From assembly GCA_021234155.1 (NCBI GenBank), contig JAJEKV010000226.1, positions 1 through 64,000 on the forward strand: DNA of 64,000 nucleotides, given 5' to 3'. How positions within the stretch are numbered: position 1 is the first letter of the stretch; each line of letters begins with the position of its first letter. Below are positions 24,731-37,399 of this stretch, piece after piece. Position numbers and translations under genes: made by a program. The notes beneath the pieces were generated by a model. It worked only from the letters and a program-made list of their open reading frames with translations. It was not told where the DNA came from and did no database searches. Source of the stretch: Isoetes taiwanensis (Eukaryota; Streptophyta; Lycopodiopsida; Isoetales; Isoetaceae).

Positions 24731-24750
24731 TGCTGCCACTCATGGCAGCA
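24731..24750. repeat. Small palindrome near the LTR upstream end
   Basis: TGCTGCCA and TGGCAGCA flank a four-base centre (CTCA). Copies at 41,074-41,093 and, inverted, near 18,207-18,226 show that it is conserved in the element. It could be near the start of the LTR (TGATGCTG...), but no purine tract precedes it. Confidence 0.5.
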
Positions 24751-25750
24751 TGGAAAAACTCTAGCATTTCCAAATGCATGGTTCAATAAGCACATAAAGG
24801 AGTATTTGAGGTTGCAACTTGAAGATCTTTCAAAAAGCTACAAAAGACACAGGACTTGAAGAACAAAAAGGACATTCACTTGAGAAAACATCAAAGGGAG
24901 TATTTTGGCTAAATGGAAGGTCACAAGGCAAGTTACTAAATTTGAAGCCCTATTGAAGATTTGCAAGATCACAACTTGGTATGACATTTCGATTTGAGCA
25001 TTGAAGTTGATATTCTAAAGTTCTTAATCTCTCCATTCCATGCCTAGCCTTCTTTTTCCACATTTCCATCTCCTCTCATTACATACTATGGTGTTGGTAA
25101 CATTTTTTTCTCTAGTCAAATGAAACACACACTCCATGCTCCATCCACCCACTCACCAAAGTCAAGCATTAGGGAGCCTCATGAATTCATTCAAAAGTAC
25201 CCTAAGTTATACTTCTATTTCAAAATGTAATCCTTATGCAAGAAATGAGCTCCCTAGTAGCATTTCATGTCAAAGAAATTGCAAAGATACAAACATCCCA
25301 CTTCCATCATAATTCCCTTCACCATTCATATGCCGTGTCACCCATATCATCCATACTTCATGCCACTTCACCAAAATCATCATTTTTTGACTAGGGAAAA
25401 AATGGTTACCAACATAGTGCCACATCTTCACCATTTTTTTGCCACCTCACCAAAGCCCCCATGCTTGGTTTTCTTTTTTTCCAAAATCAAAGTATTCCAT
25501 TTGAAATTTAGTGATACTATGGCGGTAGCCCACATGAAAACATGCCACTGGCACAAACATTTTTGAAAAAAAGGGTTATATCGACCTTCTAAATGGCCTT
25601 CTTGAAGGCGTGCCTTTGAAAAAATGATAAAACCTACCTACATCTACCCCCATTTTATCTACCCTCTCATCCTCGCCAAGTGGCGTCCCCCGGCATGGCC
25701 AGGCAAGCGTGGGGAGGGAGACCACGTAATCGAAATTTGGTCAATGGATC

Positions 25751-25760
25751 TATATTTATA
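25751..25760 (+). promoter_or_regulatory. LTR TATA box
   Basis: TATATTTATA on the plus strand, about 1.3 kb before the gag ATG at 27,060. Confidence 0.6.
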
Positions 25761-27059
25761 CCTTGGCTTCTTTTTCCATTCGGCTTTGTGGGATATTTCT
25801 TCACAAGAAAAAAACAAGAACCCTAAGATTTCTTGAGGCCAAGCGGATTTTTAGTAGTAGAACTACCTAATCATGGCTACCCTCCCGATTTAGCAGGTGA
25901 TCCCAAGAACTCCAAACGTGCTAAATGGCCGGATGTCTGTTGGATCTTGCAAAGTGGAGCAGAACAGGGCATTTTCAAAGGCAAATCGACCCGAGGGGAA
26001 ATTTCAAGGGCTTTTAGCATTTGGGAGATTGTGGATCGAAATACATGTCAATCGATCTTACGCTTGTGGTCGACCTTCCTTGCTGCATCAATTTACTTGA
26101 TTGAGCGATAAAAGGCCCAATTAGTGTCTGTCCAGATCGGAAGTATTATTGACTCACGAATTGTGAGTTATTTGAAGTTATGTGGAACTCGTATGATTTG
26201 TTAAGTGAATGAAAATCCGACTTTGGTAAAATTTCCTTTCCTCAATTTCCTTTTCAAAGAAAGTTATGCATATACGCTAAATATTGTTCTAGTTTTTTTC
26301 CTACATATTAGAAAAGATCTACTTGGCTTCATAAGAAAAGTCATCTTGCATTCAAGGAAAATATAAAACATATAAATATTTGTCAAAGCTAAGTCCTAGC
26401 TATCGATAAAGTCAAAAAGAACCTATCTTCGCTACAAAACTCTCAGCAAGGTTGAGTCCATATGTTATTATCAAAACCTCGGTAATTATCTTCTATTACA
26501 TCCGGGGAAAAACAAAAAACATATAAATAAATATCTCTGTCATCAAAAACGATTAAATGGTGGTAAATTACTCTGTTCATTCAGCATTCAAAGTAATCCC
26601 AAAAAAGGTGTTGCACTTTACCTACAAGAACAATTAGATGGGTCCCGGTTGTCCCAGGATCAAAAAATAATATCTCTCACAAAACATTTGAAATTTGCTC
26701 TCTAGAAGTATTGACCAATTTTGACTAGGTGGGGCATAATTTTTTAAGTATCTAGAAGCTGTCGAGCTTCAAAAAGGATTTTACACTCTTTTAATATCAA
26801 GTGTTGGGATCATACTCATACTTTTCCCAAGTAAAATTCACTGGGTTATTTGTGCTTGGTATTGAAAAGAGGAAACAAGGTTTTTCTTGAAATGGGAAGC
26901 TGTACTAACGGGGCTTGTGGTGAAAGGTTTTTTGCAAAGATTTGGGTTTAGAGTGGTTTGAAGCAACTTTGGAGGTCCTAAACCATTCTAGTTGAGGGTT
27001 TTGCCGGGATTACCCTCAACATCTTGGAGGCTCCCAGAGATCCAGCTGGTTCTTGAACT

Positions 27060-28190
27060 ATGGCTCCTAGGCGAAATTTGAAACATCCAGGACCATCTTT
27101 GAGGGTACAAGACAATCTGAGAAACACAAGCTACTCCTCAAGGTGTATCGTACATCTGAATAAGTGAGTGAAATCTCAATGCTAGTATGCACTGCTCAAT
27201 ACTTTGAACTCAATGTCCCCTATTTCCTGTTCCTACATTTGATTCTAGCATCATGAGTGCTAACAACTTTCTTAAGATCTTTGATGAATATTATCAAGAA
27301 TCAGGACACAAAAAGGGACTAAGTTTGCTGAATTCAAGAAGTGCTTCAAAAATGATGAAGTAAGGGCTTGGTTGGGTATGTGATAAGTGATGGTATCAAC
27401 ACATGGGATGAAATTGTCAAAATTTTTTTATCTAGATTTGGTAAGGTTTATGACCCTCAGATCTCATTTTTTGAATTACAAACCTTTCATATTAGAAATG
27501 GTGAGGCTTGTTCACCAATATGTGGAAAGATTTCATGTGTACTTAACAAAATGCCAAACTAATCAAGTACCTAACCATACCTTACCTTGTTGCATCTTTC
27601 ATAAAGAGTGCATTTGGTAGATCAAGAGTACGGGGAAGATGCTAAAGATTTACAAGGAGGAGGGTTTGCAACCATCCATAAAGCTTTTAACAAGGCCATT
27701 GAAGCTGATGTGCTTTCCTATTTACGGATGATACTCATACCACTAATGATCCTTTCTTCCCAGATTTTGAACGGAATATATGGGTCTTTGATGCTATACA
27801 ATTATATCTTTGTACAAAAGATAAGAAGAAACCAAAGGCGAACTGAAGAATGAACTATCTTCTTTGCTACTACCAAAGCGAGATTGACAAAGTTCTTTGA
27901 GGCTTTACTTGAGGTCACCAAAGCAACTTCAAGAATTGAAAGCATCTAGACCTGAAAGAAAAAGCTATCCCCACTTGTGCACATTGTATGAAGAAAACAT
28001 TCTTGATGTTTGTTAGTACGAGGATATGCCTCAAATGCAACAAAGAGCCATTATGGAAAAGAGTGTCTGTTTGTGCCTTTTGTAAACTACAGGGACATTA
28101 TGAAACAGATGTAGTGTTAAAGTGTATTTTAAAGGCGGAGAAAGCCAAAGCTAGACCTCTTGCTCTTGTCAAATATTTAATGCGAAGCTA
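27060..28190 (+). pseudogene. gag: Gag with zinc knuckle region, right unit 1
   Basis: The ATG at 27,060 (MAPR). Capsid-like pieces follow: VGYVISDGINTWDEIVKIFLSRFGKVYDPQ at 27,368-27,460 in one frame, then FHVYLTKCQTNQVPNH in another. The knuckle-like CAFCK..GHYETD segment is clean here at about 28,070-28,110, followed by a KAEKAKA basic tail. In this copy Cys-x2-Cys and GH are plain while a fourth Cys is still absent, so the atypical knuckle looks real. Confidence 0.83.
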
Positions 28191-28318
28191 GCTATCTATC
28201 AGATTTATCAAGGGAATTTGAAAACAGGGAAGAAATTATAGGTACATTGCATACAAGGGAATGAAAACAAGGGGTTATCTCAAGAAGAAATAGAAGCTAA
28301 TTACTGATTAAAGGTAAA

Positions 28319-29060
28319 ATGAGTGAAAACAAACAACACGCACAAGATGGTAAGCAACTTGTACCTCACGTGCCTTGTCGGAAATTCCTAAAAAGATAAA
28401 GATGGTGATGACTTTGAAGTACTTATGAAAAATTCTAAAGTTAGTGTAGATTTGCTCACATTATTAAGGATTACACCCACTTATAGAAAGAAGATGCTTA
28501 ACTTGACTCAAGATGAACAGGTTTGTCTCACACAAGAGGAACAAATTGGTTTACAAATCACATTGAGAGCAAATGCTAGTACAAGATGAACATGATCACG
28601 GTGCCTTCACATGCACGATAACATTGGGAAGAAAGCTTTGTCTAAGGTATTGTTGGATGGGGATCACCTCTAAATGTTATGCCCTCATGTGATGAAACAA
28701 TGTGGCTTAGAGGTAGAACAAAGCTCCTATGGTACTGAAATCTTTCTCTAATTCAAAATTAATCCCATAGGGATTGTAAGTAAAAGTACCAATAGATATT
28801 GAAAGGAATTGTTGTGGCTGCTAATTTTGTTGTGGTTGCATTTGAAGGAATGGATGAAACGAGATATTTATGATTTACTTTTAGGAAGGAGATGGGCTGT
28901 CAACGGTAGATGCGGTTTGTTTGGTCAAAAGAATGTACCATGGCGATGGAAGAAAAGCAGGTTGTTATCTACAACAAGCTTGGGGAGTTTGATTCTTTAA
29001 CTTCATTGAAGAAGATGTGTTGATATCAATCAACTTGGGGTATATGAAGTTACCATGACC
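28319..29060 (+). pseudogene. pol: Protease region, right unit 1
   Basis: ATGAGTGAAAAC at 28,319 gives MSENKQ. LLDGDH/LLDGGS lies at 28,650-28,668 (one G of the run is missing here, so the motif reads out of frame). MKQCGLEV and the EGIVV region follow. Same protein as 5,400-5,841. Confidence 0.78.
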
Positions 29061-29124
29061 AATATGGGGGTGGACACAAGTCCAATTAAGGTATGCAATG
29101 TACACCGGGGAATAAACTTTGCTT

Positions 29125-29510
29125 ATTTATGGTTTGATGGTGGTGTCTCTAAGAAATTGAGTATAACTGCCTAGCGCCATTCTTAAGGACGAGGTCAAGC
29201 AAACTAATGGCAAAAAGTTAGCGGAATTCATCAAAAGCAGCTACTTCTAACATGGCTGAATATAAAGCTTTGATAAATTTGGGCTACAAGAGGCTAAGCA
29301 CTTAGGTGTTACTGACATCATTGTATTTGGAGACTCTCGGCTTGTATGCGAACAAATTTTGGGGAATATCAAGCGAAAAATGAAGAGATGATTATGCTTA
29401 GGGATCAAGCACTAGGGAACTATCAACATTTGCATGCAGGGAGCTACTTCATGTCACAAAGAAAGTTCAATGAAGAGCTGATACCTTGTGTAAAGAGTGT
29501 TTTTGCTCGA
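29125..29510 (+). pseudogene. pol: RNase H domain upstream of RT, right unit 1
   Basis: LWFDGGVSKKLSI opens at about 29,125. MAEYKAL is near 29,250, a VFGDSRLVC reading near 29,325-29,350, and SQRKFNEELI near 29,455 replaces the NEEAD end through local errors. This copy preserves the first three acidic residues in good context and confirms the order protease, RNase H, RT. Confidence 0.8.
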
Positions 29511-29539
29511 ACATTTGGCCGAGAAAGGTGCTATCAAAG

Positions 29540-30560
29540 GAGGAAGAATTGGAGGAAGAAAAGAACTCAAAGCGACTACATCCTATATTGGTAATCAATG
29601 CTAGTAGTGGGTTACGGGAGAAATTAAGATAGAAAAAAAATGGACAAAAAAAGAACTCTTTATGTTGGTGATATGTTTGAGGAAAAGAGTGAATGCATGG
29701 TAATAGATTTCTTCAAAGAATGGAAAGATGTTTTTGCATGGGATTATAATGGACGATTGGTGTTGATAAAAGCATTTGTGAATTTGAAATAAAATTGGGA
29801 AGGCGTCGACCACTGTGATACAAAAACTAAGAAGGATTAATGTGGCCTTGCTAGACTTGATTAGAGAGGAGTTACTAAAATGAAAGATGCAAGGTGTAAA
29901 AATTCAAATCGGAATGGTTATCATGCAAATGTACTGTTGAAAACTTCTCTAAAACTGTAGCTTGTATTGATTCAGTCTCACCAAGGTAAGGCAAACCCAC
30001 CCTTTTTGAGAGTAAGTTAATCTTGGTGGGAGTGGACTCGGATGGCTTGATTCCAACTTGCCTAGAAGATTATTATAAAAAGCCATCTCCATACGCACTT
30101 TAAAACCTTTGCTATAGCAACTAAACCTTTGGGTTTGAAGTTTCCGACCGGTATAACAAAAATGGATGTAGGGTTGGTTTGCCTCCAGCACTTTAGAGTT
30201 TTTTCTTGATGATAACTTTTTGGGATGATTTGGATCATTTTCAATTATCTACCCAAGAGGCTCGAGAAAAGTGAGTTTTAAAGTCTAAATGTTTTTGATT
30301 GATAGACAAGGACATCTTATCCAAAGCATGTCATACCGGTCTAAGGATTCAAAATCCTTTGTCTTTGTTCTCAAAAAGCGAAAGCCAAGATATTGGGAAG
30401 TAAGTTTCAAGAATATGATATTTTTTTTAAAGTGATTAATTTGGTAAATGATCTGTCATGTTGCTAATATTTTGTTCTCAGCGAGGTGACAAAACAGGGT
30501 TGACTCATAAGGTTCAAACAAGCCATCAGGAGTGCTAATTTAAAACCAATGCGGGGAAGC
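29540..30560 (+). pseudogene. pol: Pol linker, RT and connection, right unit 1, scrambled
   Basis: The pre-RT linker (LYVGDMFEEKSECMV, FKEWKDVFAWDY) is at 29,650-29,760. The RT core is largely missing: after 29,940 the text jumps to connection-domain words, then returns to FLDD-region words near 30,195-30,220, then jumps again. About 0.6-0.7 kb is lost relative to the other units. I consider this a consensus artefact rather than a biological deletion, but cannot prove it. Confidence 0.65.
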
Positions 30561-31810
30561 GGTGTAGCGAATATAACAAAGAGCTGTAGGGTTGGTTTCA
30601 AATGAGATGCGGAAGAACTCAGATTTGGTCCATCCAAAAAAGAAGGTTCAAGGAAGAAATGCAATAAGTTCAAGTTTTGATAATGTGTTAAGGACATCTG
30701 ACAAAAGGTTATCATTTGAGGTGTATATGATGAAGAAAAAGCTAAGTTTGGCTTAAAGCATGTCATGAAGGAGTATGTGGTGGACATTTTCTTATGATAT
30801 ACTTTGTTAAAGTAAAAAATTTGGTAGCTGGTTATTATTTGACTAAATTTTGTTTCGAAGGGTCACTAGGGGTTCAATCAAATGCAGGTGCTAATGTAAA
30901 TGCCAAATTTTGGTAGAAAGATTCTGAACCAAGCTGCCTTAGCGCCATAACTTCTCCAGGACCTTCAATCGGGGACTTGATTTCCTTAGGATTACAATAG
31001 ATCCACCTTCTTACTTACGGACCGGTATATTCTTGTAGCTACTGATTATTTTTTACAAAATGGGGTGAAGCTACTCCCCTGAGAACAAGCAAATGCTTAT
31101 ACCGCACTAGGTTCATCCATGAAAATATCATTCAAACTTTTGGTGGCCCCGGTTTGAATGATGTTATAGCTACATTGCTAGCAACTCTCAAAGTAAGGTC
31201 TAAGAGTTCATCCTACTATCCCCAAGGTAATGGCGTGAAATCCACCTGGCAAGTGCTCAAAACTATCCTCAAAAGACTTTTAGTGTCCCAAAAGAGTTAG
31301 CATTTGAGGTTTGGATGATGTTGTAGCTGCATTTACAACCAAAGCCGATAAACTGTCTTTAGTCTAGTTTATGGGATAGAAGTCTATCATAACAAAGTGC
31401 TTGAGCTTCCATCCCCTTGAGAATGGCTTTGAAATTAAATTTGGAAATGGGGAAGCACCTGAAGAAAGGTGTGTGCGGTTTATGCAATTATTGGGCATAG
31501 ATATGAAGCTGAAAATTTAAATTTGGAAATAGGCTAAGATCTACTTGCGGCTTGGCGGACACACAAATTGCAAGGTACCTTGAGAGAAAGATGGAGAGCT
31601 AGTCCTAAAATGGAATAAAAGGCAAAGAGGGAAGAGGCTGTGCTAGCAAATTTGAAAATTTTGTGGGAAGGACCTTTTGATTCTGGACCAGGGTAAAGAT
31701 TCATATTGGTTGAAGTCTATATGGAAGGAATACTTACCAAATCCCTATCAACATTCTACATCTTAAAGAGGTATTGGCGACAACATATTTGCCCATAGTC
31801 TATTGAATAA
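30561..31810 (+). pseudogene. pol: Integrase, right unit 1
   Basis: Zinc-binding part and core pieces: GLDFLR near 30,970, LNDVIATLLATLKV near 31,160-31,195, SSYYPQGNG reading near 31,210-31,235. The tail follows with RKMESW/KWN near 31,600 and the LHLKRYWRQH end, with TAA at 31,808-31,810. Frames are broken throughout; the identity is secure from the conserved order. Confidence 0.8.
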
Positions 31811-34800
31811 ACTTTGTTGTATAGATGTTAGAATAGAATGGATTATGTGTTAGATAAAAGTTTTTTTGCAAAGGCATTACTCTTAAAAGCTTAATCTTAA
31901 ATTTTCATTTATAGCAATTGATAAATAGAATGGCTGATGTGTCGGATAAATTGTTCCTTTGAGTGCTGATTTTATTGCAAAGTTGGTTCATTTTTAACTT
32001 AATTGGTAAGTGCGTCCTTGGTTCTAATGTGGTTCGCTGAAAAGTTTATTTCAAGGCTACAAAAAGGCTGGGAGTTGTTCCCTCTAATATTATACTTTGC
32101 CATGGGACCACCCTCTTCCAGTTTCACCTTACACCTTTATTCACTACTCATCCATTCACCTTGATGAGCATCGTCTCCACTTCCACCACCGGCATTTTAT
32201 ACTAACAACAATTTATTTTTGTATAAGGGTACACCCCTCGCTCTTCATTCATAACCTTCCATTCTCAAGACAGTCCACCATTCATACTTCATCATTTTTC
32301 TTGCCACGGTATATACATTCATATCAGGAAAAACGCCACCATATCACCACATGGCGACTAGATGTTGGCGATTCTTCTTGTCATTCGGGTTCACCCTCTT
32401 GTTCATTCATTATCATCTGACCTCAGGCTTGCTTTCATATAAACTTTGCTTTCCAAACATCTTCTCCATGATTGCCATTCATTCCATCCATCATGGCAAT
32501 GATGCGCATCTTTTATAAGAAGGAATTAATGTTGGAAAACCAGCCTGCCTCTTCTTTTTGGCATGATGCTGCCACTCATGGCGGCACATGGAAGAGCTCA
32601 TTAGCATTCCAAATACATGGTTCAATGGCACATAAGGAGTATTTGAGGGTTGCAACTTGAAGATCTTTCAAAAAAAGAAGCTACAAAAGGAACCAAAGGG
32701 GACTTGAAGAACCAATCAAGGGGGAAAACATCAATTTTATTTGGCTAAATGGAAGGTCCTGAGGCAAGTTACTAAATTTGAAGCCCTATTGAAGATTTGC
32801 AAGATCACAACTTGGTATGACATTTCGATTTGAGCATTCTTTTTTTATTCTAAAAATCTCTCCATTCCATGCCTAGCCTTCTTTTTCCACATTTCCATCT
32901 CCTCTCATTACATACTATGGTGTTGGTAACATTTTTTTTTCCTAGTCAAATGGAAACACACACTCCATGCTCCATCCACCCACTCACCAAAGAGTCAAGC
33001 ATTAGGGGACCTCATGAATTCATTTTTCAAAAGTACCTAGAGTTATACTTACTAGGTCTTACAAAAGAAGGACAAAAGCAAGACATGTCCAACTATGCAA
33101 GAAATGAGCTCCCTAGTAGCATTTCATGTCAAAAGAAATTGCAAAAGATACAAACATCCACTTCATCATAATTCCACTTCACCATTCATATCACATTGTC
33201 ACCCATATCATCCATACTTCATGCCACTTCACCAAAATCATCATTTTTGACTAGGGAAAAGATGGTTTACCAACCCTTAAATGCCACATCTTCACCATTT
33301 TGCCACCTCACCAAGCCCCATGCTTAGTCATTTCTTTTTTTTCCAAAATCAAAGTATTCATTTGAAATTTGATGATATTATCTGGGTAGCCCACATGAAA
33401 ACATGCCCACGGCACAAACATTTTTGAAAAGAGGTTATGTCGACCTTCTAAATGGCCTTCTTGGGGGTAGCGTGCCTTTTGAAAAAATGATAAACTACAT
33501 CTACCCCCATTTATCACCACTCCTCATCCTCGCCCAGGTAAGTCCCCCGGCATGACCGAGTCTTGAACGCGTGGAGGAGACCACACGTAATCAGAAGACT
33601 GGTCAATGGATCTATATTTATACCTTGGCTATTTTTTCCATTCCGGCCTGTGGGATGTTCTTCACAAGAAAAACAAGAACCCAGATTTCTGGGGCCAAAA
33701 ACGGATTTTTGGTAGCTGGGAACTACCTAATCATGACTACCCTCCGATTTAGCAGATGATCCAAGAACTCAAACCTGTGCTAAATGATGGATAATCACGT
33801 TGGATCTTGCAAGAATTGAGAACGAGGGCATTTTTCAAAAAGGAACCGTCGACCGAAATTTCAAGGGCTTTTAGCATTTGGGAGATTGTGGATCTTTTGA
33901 GAAATACATGTCAATACGATCTTACGTGAATTCGACCTTCCTTGCTGCATCAATTTACTTGATTGGCGAGTAAAGTACGACCAATTATTACGTCAGATCG
34001 GGAAGTATTATTGACTCTGAATTGTGAGTTATTTGAAGTTATATTGGAACTCACGTATGATTTGTTAAGTGAATGAAAATGCGACTTTGGTAATTTCCTT
34101 TCCTCAATTCCTTTTCAAAGAAGGTTATGCATATCACACTAAATATTGTTCTAGTTTTTTCTACATATTAGAAAGATCCTGCTTGGGTTTCATAAGAAAA
34201 AGTCATCTTGCATTTCAAGGAAAATATAAAACATATAAATATTTGTCCAAAGCTAAGTCTACTATCGATAAGAGTCAAAAAGAACCTATCTTCGCTACAA
34301 AACTCTCCTAGCAAGGTTAGGTCCATATATTTATTATCAAAACCTCGGTAATTATCTTCTTAATTACCGTCGAGGGAAAAACAAAAACATATAAATAAAT
34401 ATCTACTTTGTCATCCAAAACACTGTTTGATAAATGGGTGGTAAGTGCTCTCTGTTCCTTGCATTCAAAGTAATCCCAAAAGGTGTTGCACTTTACCTAC
34501 CAAGAACAATTAGATGGGTCGGTTGTCCCGGATCAAAAATATCTCACAAAACATTTGAGAATTTACATGCTCTCTGTGAGAGTATTGACCAAACGACTGG
34601 AATTAAGACATAGTTTTTAAGTATCTAAATTTGTCGGCTTCAAAAGGATTTGCACTCTTTTAATATCAAGTGTTGGGATCATACTCCTTTTCCCAAGAAG
34701 TAAAAAATTATTTGTGCTTGGTATTGAAAACAAAATTTTTTTCTTGAAATGCATTTGTACTAGCAGGAGCTTGTGGTGAAAGGTTTTGCAAGATTTAGGT

Positions 34801-34925
34801 TTTAGAGTGGTTGCACGAAGCACCACGGAGGGTCCCTAAACCATTCAGTTGAGGGGTTTTGCGAGGATTACCCCTCAGCATCTTGGAGAGCTCCCTGCGA
34901 GATCCAACTTTGGTTCTTGGGAACT
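31811..34925 (+). repeat. Gypsy non-coding block, second right copy
   Basis: Same block as 23,935-27,059, with a palindrome near 32,566-32,587, a TATA box at 33,613-33,622 and the leader up to the gag ATG at 34,926. Differences from the inner copy are mostly at CAG/CTG words. Nothing in it supports a gene. Confidence 0.8.
33613..33622 (+). promoter_or_regulatory. LTR TATA box
   Basis: TATATTTATA on the plus strand with conserved flanks, about 1.3 kb before the gag ATG at 34,926. Confidence 0.6.
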
Positions 34926-36060
34926 ATGGCTCCTAGGCAATCTTTGAAACTTATCCGATACCATCTTTGGTACAAGACAATCTGAAACAAGCTACTCCAC
35001 CAAGGTGTATCGTACATCCCCGAATAAGTGATTAAATCTCAATGCTAGTATGCTGCTCAATACTTTGAACTCAATGTCCTATTCACGATTTCCTACATTT
35101 GATTCTAGCATCAAAGGTGCTAACAACTTTCTTAAGATCTTTGATGAATATTATCAAAATCACAGGACACAAAGGGACTAAAGTTTGCTGAATTCAAGTT
35201 AGCCAAAAAATGATAAAATGGGGCTTGGATTTTGGGTATGTGATAAGTGATGGTATCAACATGGGGATGAAATTGTCAAAGGTTTTTATCTAGATTTGGT
35301 AAAGGTTTATAACCCTCAAGATCTCATTTTTGAATTACAAACCTTTCATATTAGAAATGGTGGGCCCATTCACCAATGTTGGAAAAGATTTCATGTGTAC
35401 CAACAAAATGCCAAACTAATCAGAAGTACCCTACCATACCTTACACCTTGTTTACATCTTTCATAAAAGGGGTCATTTGGTAGATCAAGAGTACCACGGA
35501 GATGCTAAGACCCACAAGCTTGAGGAGGTTTGCAACCATCCATAAAACTTTTAACAAGCCATTGAGATTTTTGATGTGCTTTCCTATTTACCCGGATGAT
35601 ACTCATACCACTAATGATCCCTTTCCCCAGTTTTGAGCGGGAAATATATGAGTCGTGATGCTATGCAGTATATGTACAAAAGATAAGAAAAACCAAAAGC
35701 GGTGAAAAGGCTCGGGCGATGCTTTGCTACTACCAAAGGCGAGATTGACAAAGTTCTTGAGGGCTTTGCCAGAGGTCTAAAGCAACTTCAAAGTGAAAGC
35801 ATCTAGACACGAAAGAAAAGCTATCCCCTTGTATTGCACATTGTATGGAGAGAAACACATTCTTAAAATTGTTTGTTGAGTGCGAGGATATGCCTCAAAT
35901 GCAACCATTATGGAAAAGTGTCATTTGTGCCTTTTGTAAAAACTCTGAGGACATTATGAAGGCAGATCTTAGTGTTAAAGGGTATTTTGCAAGACGGAGA
36001 AAGCCAAAAGCTGGCGAGGACCCTCACTCTTGTCAAATATTTAATGCGAGAAGCTAGCTA
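34926..36060 (+). pseudogene. gag: Gag with zinc knuckle region, right unit 2
   Basis: The ATG at 34,926 (MAPRQ). Capsid-like pieces lie at 35,100-35,480 and the knuckle region at 35,845-36,000, with MPQMQ and CAFCK readings. Same protein as the other units; this copy has many one-base run-length changes. Confidence 0.82.
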
Positions 36061-36183
36061 TCTATCAGATTTATCTGAATTTGAAGAGCGGGGAAGAAAT
36101 TATGCATACATTCATACGGGGAAATGAAAGACAAAGGGTTATCTCAAAGAAGAAATAGAAGCTAGTATTTGTTAAAAATAAAA

Positions 36184-36900
36184 ATGAGTGAAAACAAACA
36201 ACTTGCACAAGATGGTTGACTTGTACCTCCCCTAACCTGATGGAAATTCCTAAAAAGATAAAGACAAATGACTTTGAAACTTATAAAAAATTCTAAGTTG
36301 AGTGTGATTTGCTCACATTATGGGGATTGCACCCACTTATAGAAAGATGCTTAACTTGACTCAAGATGAGCGGGTTTTGTCTCACACAGAGACAAATTGC
36401 GTTTACAAATCACATTGAGGAGCAAATGCTAGTACAAGATAGAACATGATCTGGTGGTGCCTTCACATGTGCAGCCAACATTGGGAAAAGCTTTGTCTAA
36501 GGTATTGTTGGATGGGGGATCACCTCTAAATGTTATACCCCACATCATGTGATGAAACAATGTGGCTTAGGGTAGACAAAGAAAGCTCCTATGGTACTGA
36601 AATCTTTCTCTAATTCAGAATTTAATCCCTTAGGATTGTAAATAAAAGTACCAATAGATATTGAAGAATTGTTGTGGCTGCTAATTTTGTTGTGGTTGCA
36701 TTTGAAGGAATGGATGGCTTGGTGTTGCTGGTTACTTCTAGGAAGGAATGGGTACATCAGCGGTAGATGCCAGGCCTACTGTTTGGTCAAAGGGAATGTA
36801 CCATAACTGATGGAAGAAAAAGGTTGGTTATCTACAACAAGCTTGGGGAGTTTGATTCTTTTAACTTCATTGAAGAAGATGTTGATATCCAATCAACTTG
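36184..36900 (+). pseudogene. pol: Protease region, right unit 2
   Basis: ATGAGTGAAAAC at 36,184. The intact motif LLDGGSP is at 36,503-36,522, followed by the MKQCGL region and the VVANFVVV-type stretch to about 36,715. The active-site motif is readable in one frame here. Confidence 0.8.
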
Positions 36901-36979
36901 GGGTATATGAAGTTACCATGACCAATATGGGGTGGACACAAGTCAATTAAGGTATGCAATGTACACGGGGAAAAAACTT

Positions 36980-37350
36980 TGCTTATTTATGGTTTTTGAT
37001 GGTGGTGTCTCTAAGAAATTGAGTATAGCTAACCTGCTAGCGCCATTCTTAAGGAATAGTCAAACAAACTAATGGCAAAAAGTTGGCGAGAATTCATCAA
37101 AAAGCACTTCTAACATGGCTGAATATAAAGCTTTGATAAATTTGGGCTAAAGGCTAAGCACTTAGGTGTTGACAGCATCATTGTATTTGGAGCTCTCGGC
37201 TATGCGCGAGGCAAATTTTGGGGAATATCAAGCGAAAAATGAAGAGATGATTATGCTTGGGATCAAGCACTAGGGAACTATCAACATTTGCATCCTGGGA
37301 GCTACTTCATGTCACAAAGAGAAAGTTCAATGAAAAGAGGGCGATACAGC
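36980..37350 (+). pseudogene. pol: RNase H domain upstream of RT, right unit 2
   Basis: A FLMVVS-type frame break splits FDGGV near 36,990-37,010. MAEYKAL is near 37,110, a FGxSR piece near 37,185, and RKFNEKR near 37,320. It lies between protease and RT as in the other three units. Confidence 0.75.
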
Positions 37351-37399
37351 AATGTAAGAGTGTTTTGCTCGAACATTTGGCGAGGAAAGGTGCTATCAA

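Larger units (their letters stand above)
23935..27059 (+). repeat. Gypsy non-coding block, inner right copy
   Basis: It runs from the pol stop to the next gag ATG. In order it holds an AT-rich 3' part with two GTTCATTTATAGCAATTGAT repeats about 60 bases apart (24,050-24,130), a 20-base palindrome at 24,731-24,750, a TATA box at 25,751-25,760 and the gag leader from about 26,400. A diverged copy of its 3' half also lies at 42,332-43,183 and 48,738-49,589. LTR ends remain undefined. Confidence 0.8.

Noticed and set aside
23935-27059. Exact LTR ends and a tRNA primer binding site for the gypsy family
   Set aside because: I looked for TGG-starting primer sites next to a CA end and for a purine tract before TG, and found none I would defend. 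Consensus errors may hide them.
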